Source: Halocynthiibacter sp. SDUM655004
Lineage (GTDB): Bacteria; Pseudomonadota; Alphaproteobacteria; Rhodobacterales; Rhodobacteraceae
Length of the DNA: 64,000 bases
Direction of reading: 5' to 3'
Assembly (NCBI RefSeq): GCF_026015885.1
Contig: NZ_JAPDUG010000001.1
Coordinates: 1,512,914-1,576,913 of the forward strand
The notes beneath the pieces are model-generated. The model saw only the letters and a program-made list of their open reading frames with translations, searched no databases and had not been told where the DNA came from. The first letter of the stretch is position 1. Each line of letters starts with the position of its first letter. This document shows positions 1-10,442 of this stretch, piece by piece. A program made the position numbers and the translations under genes.

Positions 1-1221
1 CAGACGCTCGCGAGCACCTTCGGAATAGCTGGCAATGATGACCTGATCCTGTTTGCGGCGGTCGCGGATATGATTTCCGAGGGCTTCAAACAGGTTCACA
101 TTGTCTTGCTGCCGTTCGGGGCTGAAGTTCCGTCCAACGCGTCCGCCAGCATCAAAAACGCCAAGCCCTGTACTCTGGGGCAAGACCGACCAGCTCACCA
201 CACGATGCGCAGCAGTCGCAGTGTCCCAAGCAGCGTCGTCAAGATACAGCATTTCAGGAGGACAAGGCTTGTAAACCGTATCCATCCGCAGCTTGTCTTT
301 ACCGCCCCGTGCCGACATCGCCAGCCGCCGCGTTTCGTATTGATCGGCAATCCCTTCCCAACGCGCGGTACGAGCGGGCGTAACCTGATCGTCCAGCACC
401 ACAGACGCCTTGGGGAGGTAATCAAACAAAGTTTCAAGTTTCGGGTAGAACAGCGGCAACCAATGCTCAACACCCTGATGCTTGCGCCCTGCGCTTACAG
501 CTTCATAGAGCGGGTCATCTGTTCCAGCCGCCCCGAATTCCGCGCGGTAGTTCTGGCGGAACCGTGTAATTGCAGCTTCGTCAAGTATGACTTCAGATAC
601 CGGCGCAAGTTCAAGCGAATTGAGTGTGTCTGTCGTGCGCTGGCTCACTGGATCAAAACGGCGTAACCCATCGAGCGTATCACCGAAGAAATCAAGCCGA
701 ACGGGGCCGGTATCGCCTGGTGGGAAGATATCTATAATCCCACCGCGTACCGCATAGTCGCCCGGTTCAGTTACGGTCGCGGTCTGGCTAAACCCCATGC
801 GCACAAGGAAGGCCCGCAGTTCGGCTTCGTTTACCCGTTCGCCAACACGCGCCGAGAAAGCAGAGATTTTCAGGACATCCCGCGCCGGAACACGTTGCGT
901 TGCGGCGGCCAGCGTTGTCAGCAATACAAACCGTTTCGGCGCCCCATGCACCAGCCCAGCCAAGACCGCCATCCGCGCCGCTGCTGTGTCGGCATTGGGC
1001 GAAACACGATCATAGGGCAGACAATCCCACCCCGGAAACTCAAGCACGGCTGTATCAGGCGCAAAGAACCCAAGAGCGGCCTTCATCGCCGCCATGCGCT
1101 TGGCGTCACGCGCGATATGAATAACCGCGCCGCCCTGTTTTTCCATTTCCGCGAGCAATAGCTGCGCGTCATAGCCTTCGGGCGCACCGCTTTGGGTGAG
1201 AGTTTGAGCCTGTTGTGACAA
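1..1221 (-). CDS. mfd: Transcription-repair coupling factor Mfd, N-terminal part (runs off the window)
   Basis: Mfd is the ATP-driven translocase that removes RNA polymerase stalled at DNA damage and recruits UvrA. About 407 codons of the N-terminal, UvrB-homologous region are present. The protein starts with an APEGYDAQLLLAEM stretch and contains the family segments WDCLPYDRVSPN and YAVRGGIIDIFPPG. The polymerase-binding and helicase domains lie beyond position 1. I place the start at a TTG (1221-1219) because GGAG precedes it by 6 bases and no in-frame ATG occurs upstream; the first in-frame ATG is about 27 codons later, inside the conserved region. The frame is open to the window edge. Confidence 0.9.
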   Translation of the reverse strand, partial: MSQQAQTLTQSGAPEGYDAQLLLAEMEKQGGAVIHIARDAKRMAAMKAALGFFAPDTAVLEFPGWDCLPYDRVSPNADTAAARMAVLAGLVHGAPKRFVLLTTLAAATQRVPARDVLKISAFSARVGERVNEAELRAFLVRMGFSQTATVTEPGDYAVRGGIIDIFPPGDTGPVRLDFFGDTLDGLRRFDPVSQRTTDTLNSLELAPVSEVILDEAAITRFRQNYRAEFGAAGTDDPLYEAVSAGRKHQGVEHWLPLFYPKLETLFDYLPKASVVLDDQVTPARTARWEGIADQYETRRLAMSARGGKDKLRMDTVYKPCPPEMLYLDDAAWDTATAAHRVVSWSVLPQSTGLGVFDAGGRVGRNFSPERQQDNVNLFEALGNHIRDRRKQDQVIIASYSEGARERL

Positions 1222-1275
1222 GAGCTTCTCCGTCTGGATCAAGTGGCGAGAACGCGCGGGCAAACCGCAGGTGCC

Positions 1276-1800
1276 CTAGCCGAGGGCGCTGATACTGAGG
1301 TTCTGATACATGCCCCAGATCGCGGTGACAAATATAGAAACCATCCCAAGGAACTGCGTATAGAGGCGATGCCGCATGAGTTGCTTACAAAGAACCAACC
1401 CCGTCATGCCGTTCTCCTGAATCTTCTTGGCTGTCGAGATCGACATAAGCCCAAGGATAGACATTGGAAATGCCATCAGGAACACCGCTTGCGCAAATTC
1501 TACGTGATAGACAAACCCCATGATGACAAGCGTGGTGAGCAAGAAACTCGTGAAGCCGAGCAGCCAGAGGCCAGATACGCCCGAGATATAGAGGATGCGA
1601 TTGATATTGATCCGCGTCAGGTCTTCGAGGTCGATCATCGCCTGCCCGCCGTTTCGCTTGGCGCGCTGGATCGAATCAAACGGAACCCCCATCACCCGAT
1701 GCGCCGCCGAAGACCAAAGAACCGCCAAACCGATCCAATACCAGAAGTTAGAGAACGAGCGCATATCGATGAGCTCGAAAATCATGTCGTACCAGTCCAA
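1276..1800 (-). CDS. Small conserved membrane protein of Rhodobacteraceae, function unknown
   Basis: The protein has about 174 residues and four likely hydrophobic segments: near FWYWIGLAVLW, LYISGVSGLWLLGF, VFLMAFPMSILGL and MVSIFVTAIWGMY. The N-terminus DWYDMIFELIDMRSFSN is typical of a conserved family that I recall being labelled 'component of SufBCD complex' in related genomes; nothing in this sequence supports a role in Fe-S assembly. Both plausible starts are TTG. The one at 1800 has AGGG 9 bases upstream and fits the conserved N-terminus; the one at 1860 adds 20 residues, also follows a purine-rich AGGGTAGGAA, and would overlap the hemB leader. It lies 54 bases before mfd on the same strand. 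Confidence 0.7.
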   Translation of the reverse strand: MDWYDMIFELIDMRSFSNFWYWIGLAVLWSSAAHRVMGVPFDSIQRAKRNGGQAMIDLEDLTRININRILYISGVSGLWLLGFTSFLLTTLVIMGFVYHVEFAQAVFLMAFPMSILGLMSISTAKKIQENGMTGLVLCKQLMRHRLYTQFLGMVSIFVTAIWGMYQNLSISALG

Positions 1801-1814
1801 CTGCGTATCCCTAA

Positions 1815-2930
<1,116 letters not shown>

Positions 2931-3082
2931 ACTGGCGAAAATCCGCCCGTTTGAATCTGCCAGTCAGGCACAACATATAATGACATAGACAAGAGTTTCC
3001 CCTATAATTGGGGGCAATAACGGGCAAATCCTGAAGAACGAGGCACGGATCAAAGCATCCGGCACAGGCAAGAGGACAAGAC

Positions 3083-3661
3083 ATGAGCACAGATAATTTC
3101 AATACTTTTTCCCGACGAGGGTTTCTCGTGAGTGTGGGCGCCGCAGCGGCGCTTGGCACAACAGCATGCAGCAACGGATTGGGCAGCACAGGCGCGCAGG
3201 ACATTGACGCGCGCGTAGATGCGACACTGAACTTCCTATACAGCACCTACCCCGGCACAACTGACCTGCGTGATAAATCTGCGGGTATGCTTATTATGCC
3301 TGTCGTTACCAAAGCGGGCTTCGGCGTGGGCGGCTCTTATGGACGTGGCGCGCTGCGCATCAACAATGTCACGGTTGATTATTATTCCGCAACAGAAGCA
3401 ACAGTCGGCTTTCAAATCGGCGCACAGCAATATGCACACGTGTTGTTCTTTATGACCGAACAAGCCCTCATGGACTTCCGTCATTCCAGCGGTTGGGCCG
3501 CGGGCGCGGACCTCGAATATGCGCTGAACGACAAAGGCGGAAACCTCAACGTTGCAACAACAACAGCGACAGCTCCTGTGATTGCCGCGATCTTTGGGCA
3601 GGCTGGCTTCCTCGCGGGCGCATCGCTCGAGGGCACAAAATACTCACGTATTATTCCGTAA
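3083..3661 (+). CDS. SYLF/Ysc84-domain lipoprotein, exported
   Basis: The 192-residue product has a twin-arginine-like leader (SRRGFLVSVGAAAALG) ending in a lipobox-like TTAC (cysteine at about residue 29), so it is probably an exported lipoprotein. The remainder matches the SYLF (Ysc84, lipid-binding) family: AGMLIMPVVTKAGFGVGGSYGRGAL, then a YSATEATVGFQIGAQ stretch and a C-terminal GASLEGTKYSRI. Bacterial members are small exported proteins of unclear role, often tied to envelope lipids. It stands alone behind hemB (152-base gap) and is followed by a strong terminator, so it is probably its own transcription unit. RBS is AGAGGACAAGAC-ATG-like. Confidence 0.8.
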   Translation: MSTDNFNTFSRRGFLVSVGAAAALGTTACSNGLGSTGAQDIDARVDATLNFLYSTYPGTTDLRDKSAGMLIMPVVTKAGFGVGGSYGRGALRINNVTVDYYSATEATVGFQIGAQQYAHVLFFMTEQALMDFRHSSGWAAGADLEYALNDKGGNLNVATTTATAPVIAAIFGQAGFLAGASLEGTKYSRIIP

Positions 3662-3688
3662 AACGCGACACGACTTATCCATGAAAAA

Positions 3689-3716
3689 ACGGGGCGTCTA
3701 TGCGCCCCGTTTTCGT
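3689..3716. terminator. Rho-independent terminator, probably bidirectional
   Basis: An 8-bp GC-rich stem, ACGGGGCG (3689-3696) with CGCCCCGT (3703-3710), has a 6-base loop. It is followed on the + strand by TTTTCGTTT and preceded by AAAAAA, which gives U-rich tails on both strands. It sits between two convergent genes, the SYLF lipoprotein and the dehydrogenase, and can serve both. Confidence 0.85.
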
Positions 3717-3736
3717 TTGTAATGACTGGGTATCCC

Positions 3737-4609
3737 TTAGCCCATATGGCGCAGTCGCTTGATCAAACTTGATGTATCCCAGCGGTTGCCACCGATTTTC
3801 TGAACATCTTTATAGAACTGATCAACAAGCGCCGTTACGGGCAGGCTCGCGCCATTCTCATCTGCTGTCTTAAGGCAAATCCCAAGGTCTTTGCGCATCC
3901 AATCGACAGCAAAGCCGTGATCGAACTCATCAGCGAGCATGGTTTTGTAGCGATTTTCCATCTGCCAGCTTCCTGCTGCTCCAGCCGAAATCGTTTCGAT
4001 GACCGCCTCACCGTCAAGGCCGGCTTTCTCTGCGAAATGAAGCCCCTCAGAGAGCCCTTGAACAAGACCTGCAATACAAATCTGGTTCACCATCTTGGTA
4101 AGCTGCCCCGCGCCATTCTCGCCCAAGCGGCGGCACACTTTGGCATAGGCTGCGATCATCGGTTCTGCGGCGTCAAAGTCGGCCTGATCGCCGCCACACA
4201 TTACCGACAAGACACCGTTTTCCGCTCCAGCTTGCCCACCCGATACAGGCGCATCAACAAACCCAAGTCCTGCGTCCTTCGCAACTGCATAAAGCTCGCG
4301 CGTCACAGCTGCCGAAACGGTCGTGTGATCCACGAAAATCGCACCCTTTTTCATGGTTGAGAACGCTCCGTTCTCACCCGTGCAAACCGAACGCAAATCA
4401 TCGTCGTTTCCAACACAAGACATAACGAAATCAGCGCCTTCGCTGGCTTCCGCAGGTGTTTTGGCACAGGTGCCACCATGTTCGCTGACCCACTTTTCAG
4501 CTTTGGCGAATGTACGGTTATAGACTGTTACCTCATGGCCCTTCGCCGCAAGGTGCCCTGCCATCGGATACCCCATAACTCCGAGGCCCAAAAATGTTAT
4601 TTTCGCCAT
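3737..4609 (-). CDS. NAD(P)-dependent beta-hydroxyacid dehydrogenase (3-hydroxyisobutyrate dehydrogenase family)
   Basis: The 290-residue cytoplasmic oxidoreductase begins with a Rossmann fingerprint, GLGVMGYPMAGHL (residues 7-19), followed by the substrate-binding DAPVSGGQAGAENG motif around residue 120. The catalytic lysine is in GAGQLTKMVNQ near residue 170. Length and domain order (NAD-binding 6-phosphogluconate-dehydrogenase-like domain, then the helical NAD-binding_11 domain) are normal. The family includes 3-hydroxyisobutyrate, tartronate semialdehyde and succinic semialdehyde reductases; the substrate cannot be told from sequence alone. No valine-catabolism gene is adjacent, so the mmsB symbol is withheld. 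Confidence 0.88.
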   Translation of the reverse strand: MAKITFLGLGVMGYPMAGHLAAKGHEVTVYNRTFAKAEKWVSEHGGTCAKTPAEASEGADFVMSCVGNDDDLRSVCTGENGAFSTMKKGAIFVDHTTVSAAVTRELYAVAKDAGLGFVDAPVSGGQAGAENGVLSVMCGGDQADFDAAEPMIAAYAKVCRRLGENGAGQLTKMVNQICIAGLVQGLSEGLHFAEKAGLDGEAVIETISAGAAGSWQMENRYKTMLADEFDHGFAVDWMRKDLGICLKTADENGASLPVTALVDQFYKDVQKIGGNRWDTSSLIKRLRHMG

Positions 4610-4713
4610 GTCTTTTCTCCCTTCGCATTATCGCGTAAGTGTCGGTTCACCCTCACGGGCCAATTCGCCTCGCACAGTAGTGTATACATTATCGCCGTCA
4701 AGCAGGAGCCTCG

Positions 4714-7194
4714 ATGTCAACCCTATTCAAATGGCTGTTCCGCGTATTTGTTTCTATTCTTGGCCTCGGCATTTTGGCGATTATCGGCGTCTATTATCTG
4801 GCGAGCCGGTCGCTTCCGGAGTATTCGGCAGAATTTGATATCGCTGGCCTGACAGGTGATGTGGAAATCGTGCGTGATAACGCGAATGTCCCGCATATTT
4901 TCGGCCCAACCGACGAAGACGTGTATTTCGGCCTCGGATTCGCCCATGCACAAGATCGTCTCTGGCAGATGGTCATTATGCGCCGCACCGCTGAGGGGCG
5001 TTTGTCTGAAGTATTTGGCGAGCGGGCGCTGCCGCTTGATGACATCATGCGCCGCCTTGACCTTTATGATCTGGCGAAACGCTCTGTGCGGCATCAAGAT
5101 GCCAAAACCATCGAAATTCTCGAGGCCTATGCCGCCGGTGTGAACGCATGGCTGGAAGAGGTCAACACGGGCGCACGCGGTCGTGGCGCACCAGAACTGT
5201 TCCTCTTCCCCAATACACTCGCGCCTTGGACACCGGCGGATTCTCTGGCCATCGGCAAGCTGATGGCGATGCAACTGTCGGCACATATGGAAAACGAGGT
5301 CCTCCGCGCCAGAGCAACGCTTGCCCTTCCTCCCGAACGGCTGGCCGACATTATGCCGGATAACGAAGAAGCGCCGATCACCGAGCTGGCAGATTATGCA
5401 GCGCTCTTCCCGAAATCCGTATTTCCGCGCTACGCTGAATATGGTGACATCCCCGCGGATATGGCCCGCCTCTCGCCTTTTAAGGCGCGCGGAATGGCCG
5501 GCGCATCCAACGCTTGGGCCGCTGCTCCCGCGCGATCTGCGAATGGCGGCACACTCCTTGCCAATGACCCGCATCTTGAATTTGCAGCGCCGTCGATCTG
5601 GTATCTTGCGCGGATTGAACTTGAACACGGCGGCATCATCGGCGGCACCATCCCCGGAACGCCCGTCGTTCTTAGCGGACGGAGCGATCACCTTGGCTGG
5701 GCGATGACATCATCCTATGCCGACGATCAGGATGTGTTCATCGAAAAGCTCAACCCTGACGACCCCGAAGAATACCTGACTCCAGACGGCTACAAACGCT
5801 TTGAAATTCGCCAAACAATCGTGAAGGTCAAAGACAGTGAGCCGCGCACGCTCACCATGCGTTGGACAGAGAATGGCCCTGTACTTCCCGCGCGTCACTA
5901 CGACGTTGGCAAAATCACACCCGCAGGGCATGTGGCCTCGATGAGTTGGACGGCACTATCCCCGCGTGACACGTCGGTTGCGGCCCTACTCGCACTTAAC
6001 CGCGCCACCACAATCGACGAGGCGATAGCGGCGGGTGAAAATTACATCTCAAGCTCCGTCAATATTACGATGGTGACCGCAGATGAAATCGCGCTCAAAA
6101 CATTCGGCGTCCTGCCCAAACGCAGCTACCGTCATCAAACAAAGGGCCGTATTCCTTCGCCTGGTTGGATAGAGCACAACCGCTGGAACGGACGCCTGTC
6201 CTATGGGCTTAACCCTGAGTACCGCGCTCCGGCCTCGGGTCTGCTGGCCAATACCAACGACAAAGTTATCGATCGGCGCTTCCCCAACCACATGAGCTTC
6301 CTATGGGGCGACACAGAGCGCGTGAAACGGCTTGAGCGCCTGCTGCAAAGCCGCGATGTGCACACGCGCGAAAGCTTCATGGAAGCCCAGCTTGATACAG
6401 TAAGCCCAACCGCCCGTCGTCTCTTGCCGCTCATCGCCAAAGACCTTTGGTTTAAGGGCGCAACCGCTCCAGAAGGCACGCCAGAGCGCCAGCGCCAAAT
6501 CGCGTTGGATTTGTTGGCTGACTGGAATGGCGAGATGAACGAACACCTGCCCGAACCGTTGATCTATGCGGCGTGGATGCGGTCGCTGCAAACGCGTCTG
6601 ATCCGCGATGAGCTCGGTCCACTCGAAGAGTCGTTTACTCATATCAACCCCGTATTCCTCGCCCGCGTTTTCCTTGATGTGGATGGTGCAAGCGCATGGT
6701 GCGACGTGGTGCAATCAACCCAGACCGAAGACTGCACAGAAATCGCTCGCATCGCGCTTGACGAGGCGTTGGTTATGCTGCGGGAACGGTACAACAAAGA
6801 CCTTGCATCTCTGCGGTGGGGCGACGCGCATATCGCAACCCATAATCACGCGGTGCTTGGCACCATTCCGGTGCTGAACTGGTTTGTAAACATCCACCAA
6901 AGCACCTCGGGCGGCGACAATACCCTCATGCGCGGCACGACACTCGGAACCGGTCCTGACCCTTTCCAAAACGTGCATGGTGCGGGCTATCGCGGGGTCT
7001 ATGATTTTGCGGATCCGGATTCTTCGGTGTTCATCATGTCGACAGGGCAATCAGGCCACCCGCTGTCGCGGTTCTATGATGATCTGGGAGAGTTGTGGCG
7101 GCGCGGCGAGTATATTCCGATGAGCCTCGATCCCGAGCTCGCACGTGCGGGTAGCGTGGGCATCACGGTATTGCGAGCACAGGCTGCAGAGTAA
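4714..7194 (+). CDS. Penicillin acylase family Ntn-hydrolase, membrane-anchored or exported
   Basis: The 826-residue precursor belongs to the penicillin/AHL/cephalosporin acylase family of self-processing N-terminal-nucleophile amidases. Residues 1-30 form one hydrophobic segment (LFRVFVSILGLGILAIIGVYYLA), a signal anchor into the periplasm. The alpha part carries RDNANVPHIFGPTDEDVYFGLGFAHAQDRLWQM. The predicted autocleavage site is just before Ser265 in MAGASNAWA, followed by the expected NDPHL motif. A C-terminal GGDNTLMRG-type segment is present. Substrates in this family range from beta-lactams to acyl-homoserine lactones, and none can be assigned here. RBS AGGAG lies 6 bases before ATG. 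The gene converges on hflX. Confidence 0.88.
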   Translation: MSTLFKWLFRVFVSILGLGILAIIGVYYLASRSLPEYSAEFDIAGLTGDVEIVRDNANVPHIFGPTDEDVYFGLGFAHAQDRLWQMVIMRRTAEGRLSEVFGERALPLDDIMRRLDLYDLAKRSVRHQDAKTIEILEAYAAGVNAWLEEVNTGARGRGAPELFLFPNTLAPWTPADSLAIGKLMAMQLSAHMENEVLRARATLALPPERLADIMPDNEEAPITELADYAALFPKSVFPRYAEYGDIPADMARLSPFKARGMAGASNAWAAAPARSANGGTLLANDPHLEFAAPSIWYLARIELEHGGIIGGTIPGTPVVLSGRSDHLGWAMTSSYADDQDVFIEKLNPDDPEEYLTPDGYKRFEIRQTIVKVKDSEPRTLTMRWTENGPVLPARHYDVGKITPAGHVASMSWTALSPRDTSVAALLALNRATTIDEAIAAGENYISSSVNITMVTADEIALKTFGVLPKRSYRHQTKGRIPSPGWIEHNRWNGRLSYGLNPEYRAPASGLLANTNDKVIDRRFPNHMSFLWGDTERVKRLERLLQSRDVHTRESFMEAQLDTVSPTARRLLPLIAKDLWFKGATAPEGTPERQRQIALDLLADWNGEMNEHLPEPLIYAAWMRSLQTRLIRDELGPLEESFTHINPVFLARVFLDVDGASAWCDVVQSTQTEDCTEIARIALDEALVMLRERYNKDLASLRWGDAHIATHNHAVLGTIPVLNWFVNIHQSTSGGDNTLMRGTTLGTGPDPFQNVHGAGYRGVYDFADPDSSVFIMSTGQSGHPLSRFYDDLGELWRRGEYIPMSLDPELARAGSVGITVLRAQAAE

Positions 7195-7218
7195 TCGAAG
7201 CAGAAAACCCAAACAGAT

Positions 7219-7245
7219 GCCAAAGCCGCAATCCGCGGCCTTGGC
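7219..7245. terminator. Inverted repeat between convergent genes, possible terminator
   Basis: GCCAA-A-GCCGC (7219-7229) pairs with GCGGC-C-TTGGC (7235-7245) with a single mismatch and a five-base loop. It sits directly after the hflX stop codon and 24 bases after the acylase stop codon. Neither side has a clean U tract, so termination is inferred from position only. Confidence 0.4.
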
Positions 7246-8526
7246 TTAGAGTTCGCGGAAGTTTTTTTCCTGTCTGGCAGTCCAATAGACAGAGAGTACA
7301 AAGCCATCCTCGGTCTGAACTTCGTTCTCGACCAGCCCTTCCTGAAACAACCACGCGCGCTTTCGTCCATCAGAAAACGGCAAGGTGATCTCGCGGCGGG
7401 TTTTCGGATCTGTGAGCTTGTCTGACACTTCCTCAAGAAGCGCATCCAGCCCCTCACCCGTCACGGCAGAGGTTGCAAAAACGTTCTCTTCCCGCTCCGC
7501 CTTAGAGGTAAAGCCCTCTTTCGCGTTATCATCAAGCTGGTCGATCTTGTTCCAAACTTCAATGAGCGGCGCGTCTTCGGGAACACCAAGATCTTTCATG
7601 ATCTGGCGCACGTCATCGGCCTGCTCTTCGGTCAGCGGCGACGAAATATCCCGTACATGAAGGATTAGATCGGCGTCCAACACCTCTTCGAGTGTGGCAC
7701 GGAACGCGGCAACAAGCTGTGTCGGAAGCTCGGAGATAAATCCAACCGTATCAGAGAGAATAACCTGTTTTCCCGAAGGCAATTCAACCGAACGCATGGT
7801 CGGATCGAGCGTGGCAAACAGCATATCCTTAGCAAAGACTTCTGCGCCCGTTAAACGATTGAAAAGCGTGGATTTCCCCGCGTTGGTATAGCCGACCAGA
7901 GCCACAACGGGGAACGGCACTTTCGCGCGGCTTTTGCGATGCAACGCGCGTGTTTTGACAACCTTATCAAGCTGACGGCGCAGGCGCACCATCTGCTCGT
8001 CGATTGCGCGGCGGTCTGCCTCGATCTGGGTCTCACCGGGACCACCGACAAACCCAAGCCCGCCACGTTGGCGCTCAAGGTGGGTCCATGCCCGCACCAG
8101 ACGCGTTCGTTGGTACGCAAGGGCGGCCATCTCGACCTGAAGCACACCCTCACGAGTTCGCGCGCGGTCCGAGAAAATTTCAAGGATTAGCCCTGTTCGG
8201 TCCAGAACCTTTACGCCCCACTCTTTCTCAAGATTGCGCTGCTGAACCGGTGTCACGGGGCCGTCGATCAACACAAGGTCAACCTTCACCGTTTTGAATA
8301 GCTGCTTTAACTCTTCGGTCTTGCCCTTACCAAAGAGCCAGCCAGCGCGGGTCTTGGGCACAGGAACAACATCAGAGCCGACAACATCGACACCGGGCAT
8401 GGCCAAAGCCAAAGACACAGCTTCTTCGAGCGCAAAATCCGGGTCGCGGCGATTGCGGTCGTTGCGGAAATCAGGGTGTAATACCCAGACCGGCGTTACC
8501 GCCTGGTCAAGCGTTTCTTCTCCCAT
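7246..8526 (-). CDS. hflX: Ribosome-associated GTPase HflX
   Basis: HflX is a GTPase that splits stalled or hibernating 70S ribosomes during stress. The 426-residue protein has the family N-terminal domain with KTRAGWLFGKGKTEEL, the glycine-rich linker GGLGFVGGPGETQIEADRR (about 155-173), the G1 loop GYTNAGKST (212-220), the switch segment FATLDPT, G3 DTVGF and G4 NKID. A C-terminal beta domain of about 50 residues follows. It starts 6 bases after the hfq stop codon, so the two genes form an hfq-hflX operon as in many proteobacteria. Confidence 0.96.
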   Translation of the reverse strand: MGEETLDQAVTPVWVLHPDFRNDRNRRDPDFALEEAVSLALAMPGVDVVGSDVVPVPKTRAGWLFGKGKTEELKQLFKTVKVDLVLIDGPVTPVQQRNLEKEWGVKVLDRTGLILEIFSDRARTREGVLQVEMAALAYQRTRLVRAWTHLERQRGGLGFVGGPGETQIEADRRAIDEQMVRLRRQLDKVVKTRALHRKSRAKVPFPVVALVGYTNAGKSTLFNRLTGAEVFAKDMLFATLDPTMRSVELPSGKQVILSDTVGFISELPTQLVAAFRATLEEVLDADLILHVRDISSPLTEEQADDVRQIMKDLGVPEDAPLIEVWNKIDQLDDNAKEGFTSKAEREENVFATSAVTGEGLDALLEEVSDKLTDPKTRREITLPFSDGRKRAWLFQEGLVENEVQTEDGFVLSVYWTARQEKNFREL

Positions 8527-8532
8527 TAGGGC

Positions 8533-8766
8533 CTATTCTTCACCTTCATAGAGGCTGATCGGCTGGGATGGCATAATCGTCGAAATCGCGTGTTTATACA
8601 CCAATTGCGATTGTCCATCGCGGCGCAGCAATACACAGAAATTATCAAACCAAGTGATAACACCCTGTAGTTTTACGCCGTTAATCAGGAAAATTGTTAC
8701 CGGAACTTTGCTCTTGCGGACATTGTTCAGGAAGGCATCTTGCAGGTTTTGCTTATCGGCAGCCAT
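8533..8766 (-). CDS. hfq: RNA chaperone Hfq
   Basis: The 77-residue Sm-like protein forms a ring hexamer that matches small RNAs with mRNAs. The Sm1 motif includes [35 protein letters not shown] and the Sm2 core is VYKHAISTI. Both RNA faces are as expected (Q8-like glutamine, the KH in YKHA). The short C-tail is typical of alphaproteobacteria. It precedes hflX by 6 bases on the same strand. Its presence matters for the candidate small RNAs at 43.7-43.9 kb. Confidence 0.97.
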   Translation of the reverse strand: MAADKQNLQDAFLNNVRKSKVPVTIFLINGVKLQGVITWFDNFCVLLRRDGQSQLVYKHAISTIMPSQPISLYEGEE

Positions 8767-8922
8767 TGTTCGTTACCTTTTTCTTGTCTTTACGCCAGCG
8801 CGGCGGGCTGTTCTCGTTTCTTAAGTCTGAGTATGGGGATACCGCGACCGAGTTTCCAGTGAAAAAGCAAAAGAATTTTTAAGTCCAATAACATCGGCGT
8901 GTAGTGACGCCCACGTCAGGCA

Positions 8923-10437
8923 TCAATTCCGCCAGCTTTCCGGATTGAACAAGGCCACAAACGCAAGGGTTTCAAGCCGCCCCAGCACCATCGCGGCGGC
9001 CAGTACACCTTTGGCAAGCGGCGAGAGCGTTGCATAGGAAATCGGTGTTTCGGTCGCTGTTGCGGCCAGCGGCCCCGTTGTTGAAAGTGCGGCAACGGTC
9101 AGGACCATCGCCTCTTCAAAGCTGTGTCCAAGGAGGGACAGCAGCGCAGCGACAACCGCAATCGAAATGGCAAACAGCATAAAGAAGATCCACGCCACAT
9201 AAGCACCGCGCCTGCGAAGATGCCTTGCCATGCCGCCCGCCCCAGCAACGCTTGAGGGGTGTACGAGCTTCTCGAGTTCACGCTGACCGTTCTTGTAAAG
9301 CGCATAGACCCGCAAGAGCTTTACGCCCCCCGCGGTGGTCGCCACGCCGCCGCCGACAATGGCCAGCCCCATAAGAATCATTCCCGGTGTGTTGAGCCCA
9401 GACCAATCGCGCGCCTCATCCCAAGATGATCCTTCAAAACCGGTCGTGGTCAGAAATGAAATCGTCGCAAAAACGCCGCCCCAGAGGGCCTTGAGAGATG
9501 TTTCAAAATCATCAACCGAGTCCACCTCAAGCGCGCCGTACCAATGCCGTACAAACAGCAGTGACGGCACACAGACCATCAAGAACACAGCAATGCGGAT
9601 TTCGGGATTTTTGGCGAGCGCTTTGGGTGTTCGATCACGCCATTCGCCGGAGAATACCAATCGCGACAACCCAAAGAGCAATACGAGAAAGACCAACATC
9701 TCTCCAACCATACCGGATTCGGATGTTTTGAGCCCGCCGGTTGCCGAGATGCCACTCGTGGACATCGCGGACATTGCATGGATCAACGCGACAAACGCCC
9801 TGTCGCCCGCAAGGGTCAATCCAACCCAAAGAAGCCCCGTCACAACCACGTAAATTGGAACCAGTTTACGAGACCAACGCATCAACCGTGTACTGCCGTC
9901 CGCAATTTCGGTGATTTGCGAAGCACTTGTGCCAATCTTGTCGTGCTGGATCGTCATCACTTCAAAGCCGCCGATATTTAGCGGCGCGAGAATCGCAGCG
10001 GCCGTAATCCAGACAAACAGGCCGCCCATCCAAGCCACCAATGCGCGCCAAAGGTGAACCGACTCCGGCAAGCGATCAGGCAGATCATAGAGCGTCGCAC
10101 CTGTGGTTGTGATGGATGACACCATCTCGAAATAGGCGTTGAAGAACGTCGTGTTGCCCACAGATTGGTGCAGCGGAATCGCCAACAAAAGCGGCAGCGC
10201 GGCAAAACAGGCCAGCAATGACAAAAGATGGCTACGTGCGGCGTCTTTGGCTTTGTAGTTAGCAGTTGCGAGCGCGAAAAGCCCCGTGAGCGCAAAGAAC
10301 AACAGAGCCGAATAGCCAAACACCCGCATCGTTTCGAAATCGCGCGTGGCAGCTGCATGGAAACCAGGCACCAGCATCGCAGCAGAGCCGATCCCCATCA
10401 GGATCACAAACAGTGGGAGATGCAGCAGACGCGACAT
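8923..10437 (-). CDS. trkH: Potassium uptake protein TrkH (K+-translocating subunit)
   Basis: The 504-residue inner-membrane protein has about ten transmembrane helices and the four-fold M1-P-M2 repeats of the Trk/Ktr/HKT superfamily. Pore-loop glycines can be seen in SSITTTGATLYD, SAMSTSGISATGG, SFLTTTGFEGSSW and AALSTTGPLAAT. It passes K+ with TrkA as the nucleotide-binding gating subunit. It starts 5 bases after trkA stops, so the two are co-transcribed behind ntrX. The length is normal for the TrkH branch. Confidence 0.95.
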   Translation of the reverse strand: MSRLLHLPLFVILMGIGSAAMLVPGFHAAATRDFETMRVFGYSALLFFALTGLFALATANYKAKDAARSHLLSLLACFAALPLLLAIPLHQSVGNTTFFNAYFEMVSSITTTGATLYDLPDRLPESVHLWRALVAWMGGLFVWITAAAILAPLNIGGFEVMTIQHDKIGTSASQITEIADGSTRLMRWSRKLVPIYVVVTGLLWVGLTLAGDRAFVALIHAMSAMSTSGISATGGLKTSESGMVGEMLVFLVLLFGLSRLVFSGEWRDRTPKALAKNPEIRIAVFLMVCVPSLLFVRHWYGALEVDSVDDFETSLKALWGGVFATISFLTTTGFEGSSWDEARDWSGLNTPGMILMGLAIVGGGVATTAGGVKLLRVYALYKNGQRELEKLVHPSSVAGAGGMARHLRRRGAYVAWIFFMLFAISIAVVAALLSLLGHSFEEAMVLTVAALSTTGPLAATATETPISYATLSPLAKGVLAAAMVLGRLETLAFVALFNPESWRN

Positions 10438-10442
10438 GGCGG

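Noticed and set aside
4723..5691. Open frame of 322 codons on the minus strand inside the penicillin acylase gene
   Set aside because: Antisense shadow: composition is unlike a real protein and it lies wholly inside a well-supported gene.
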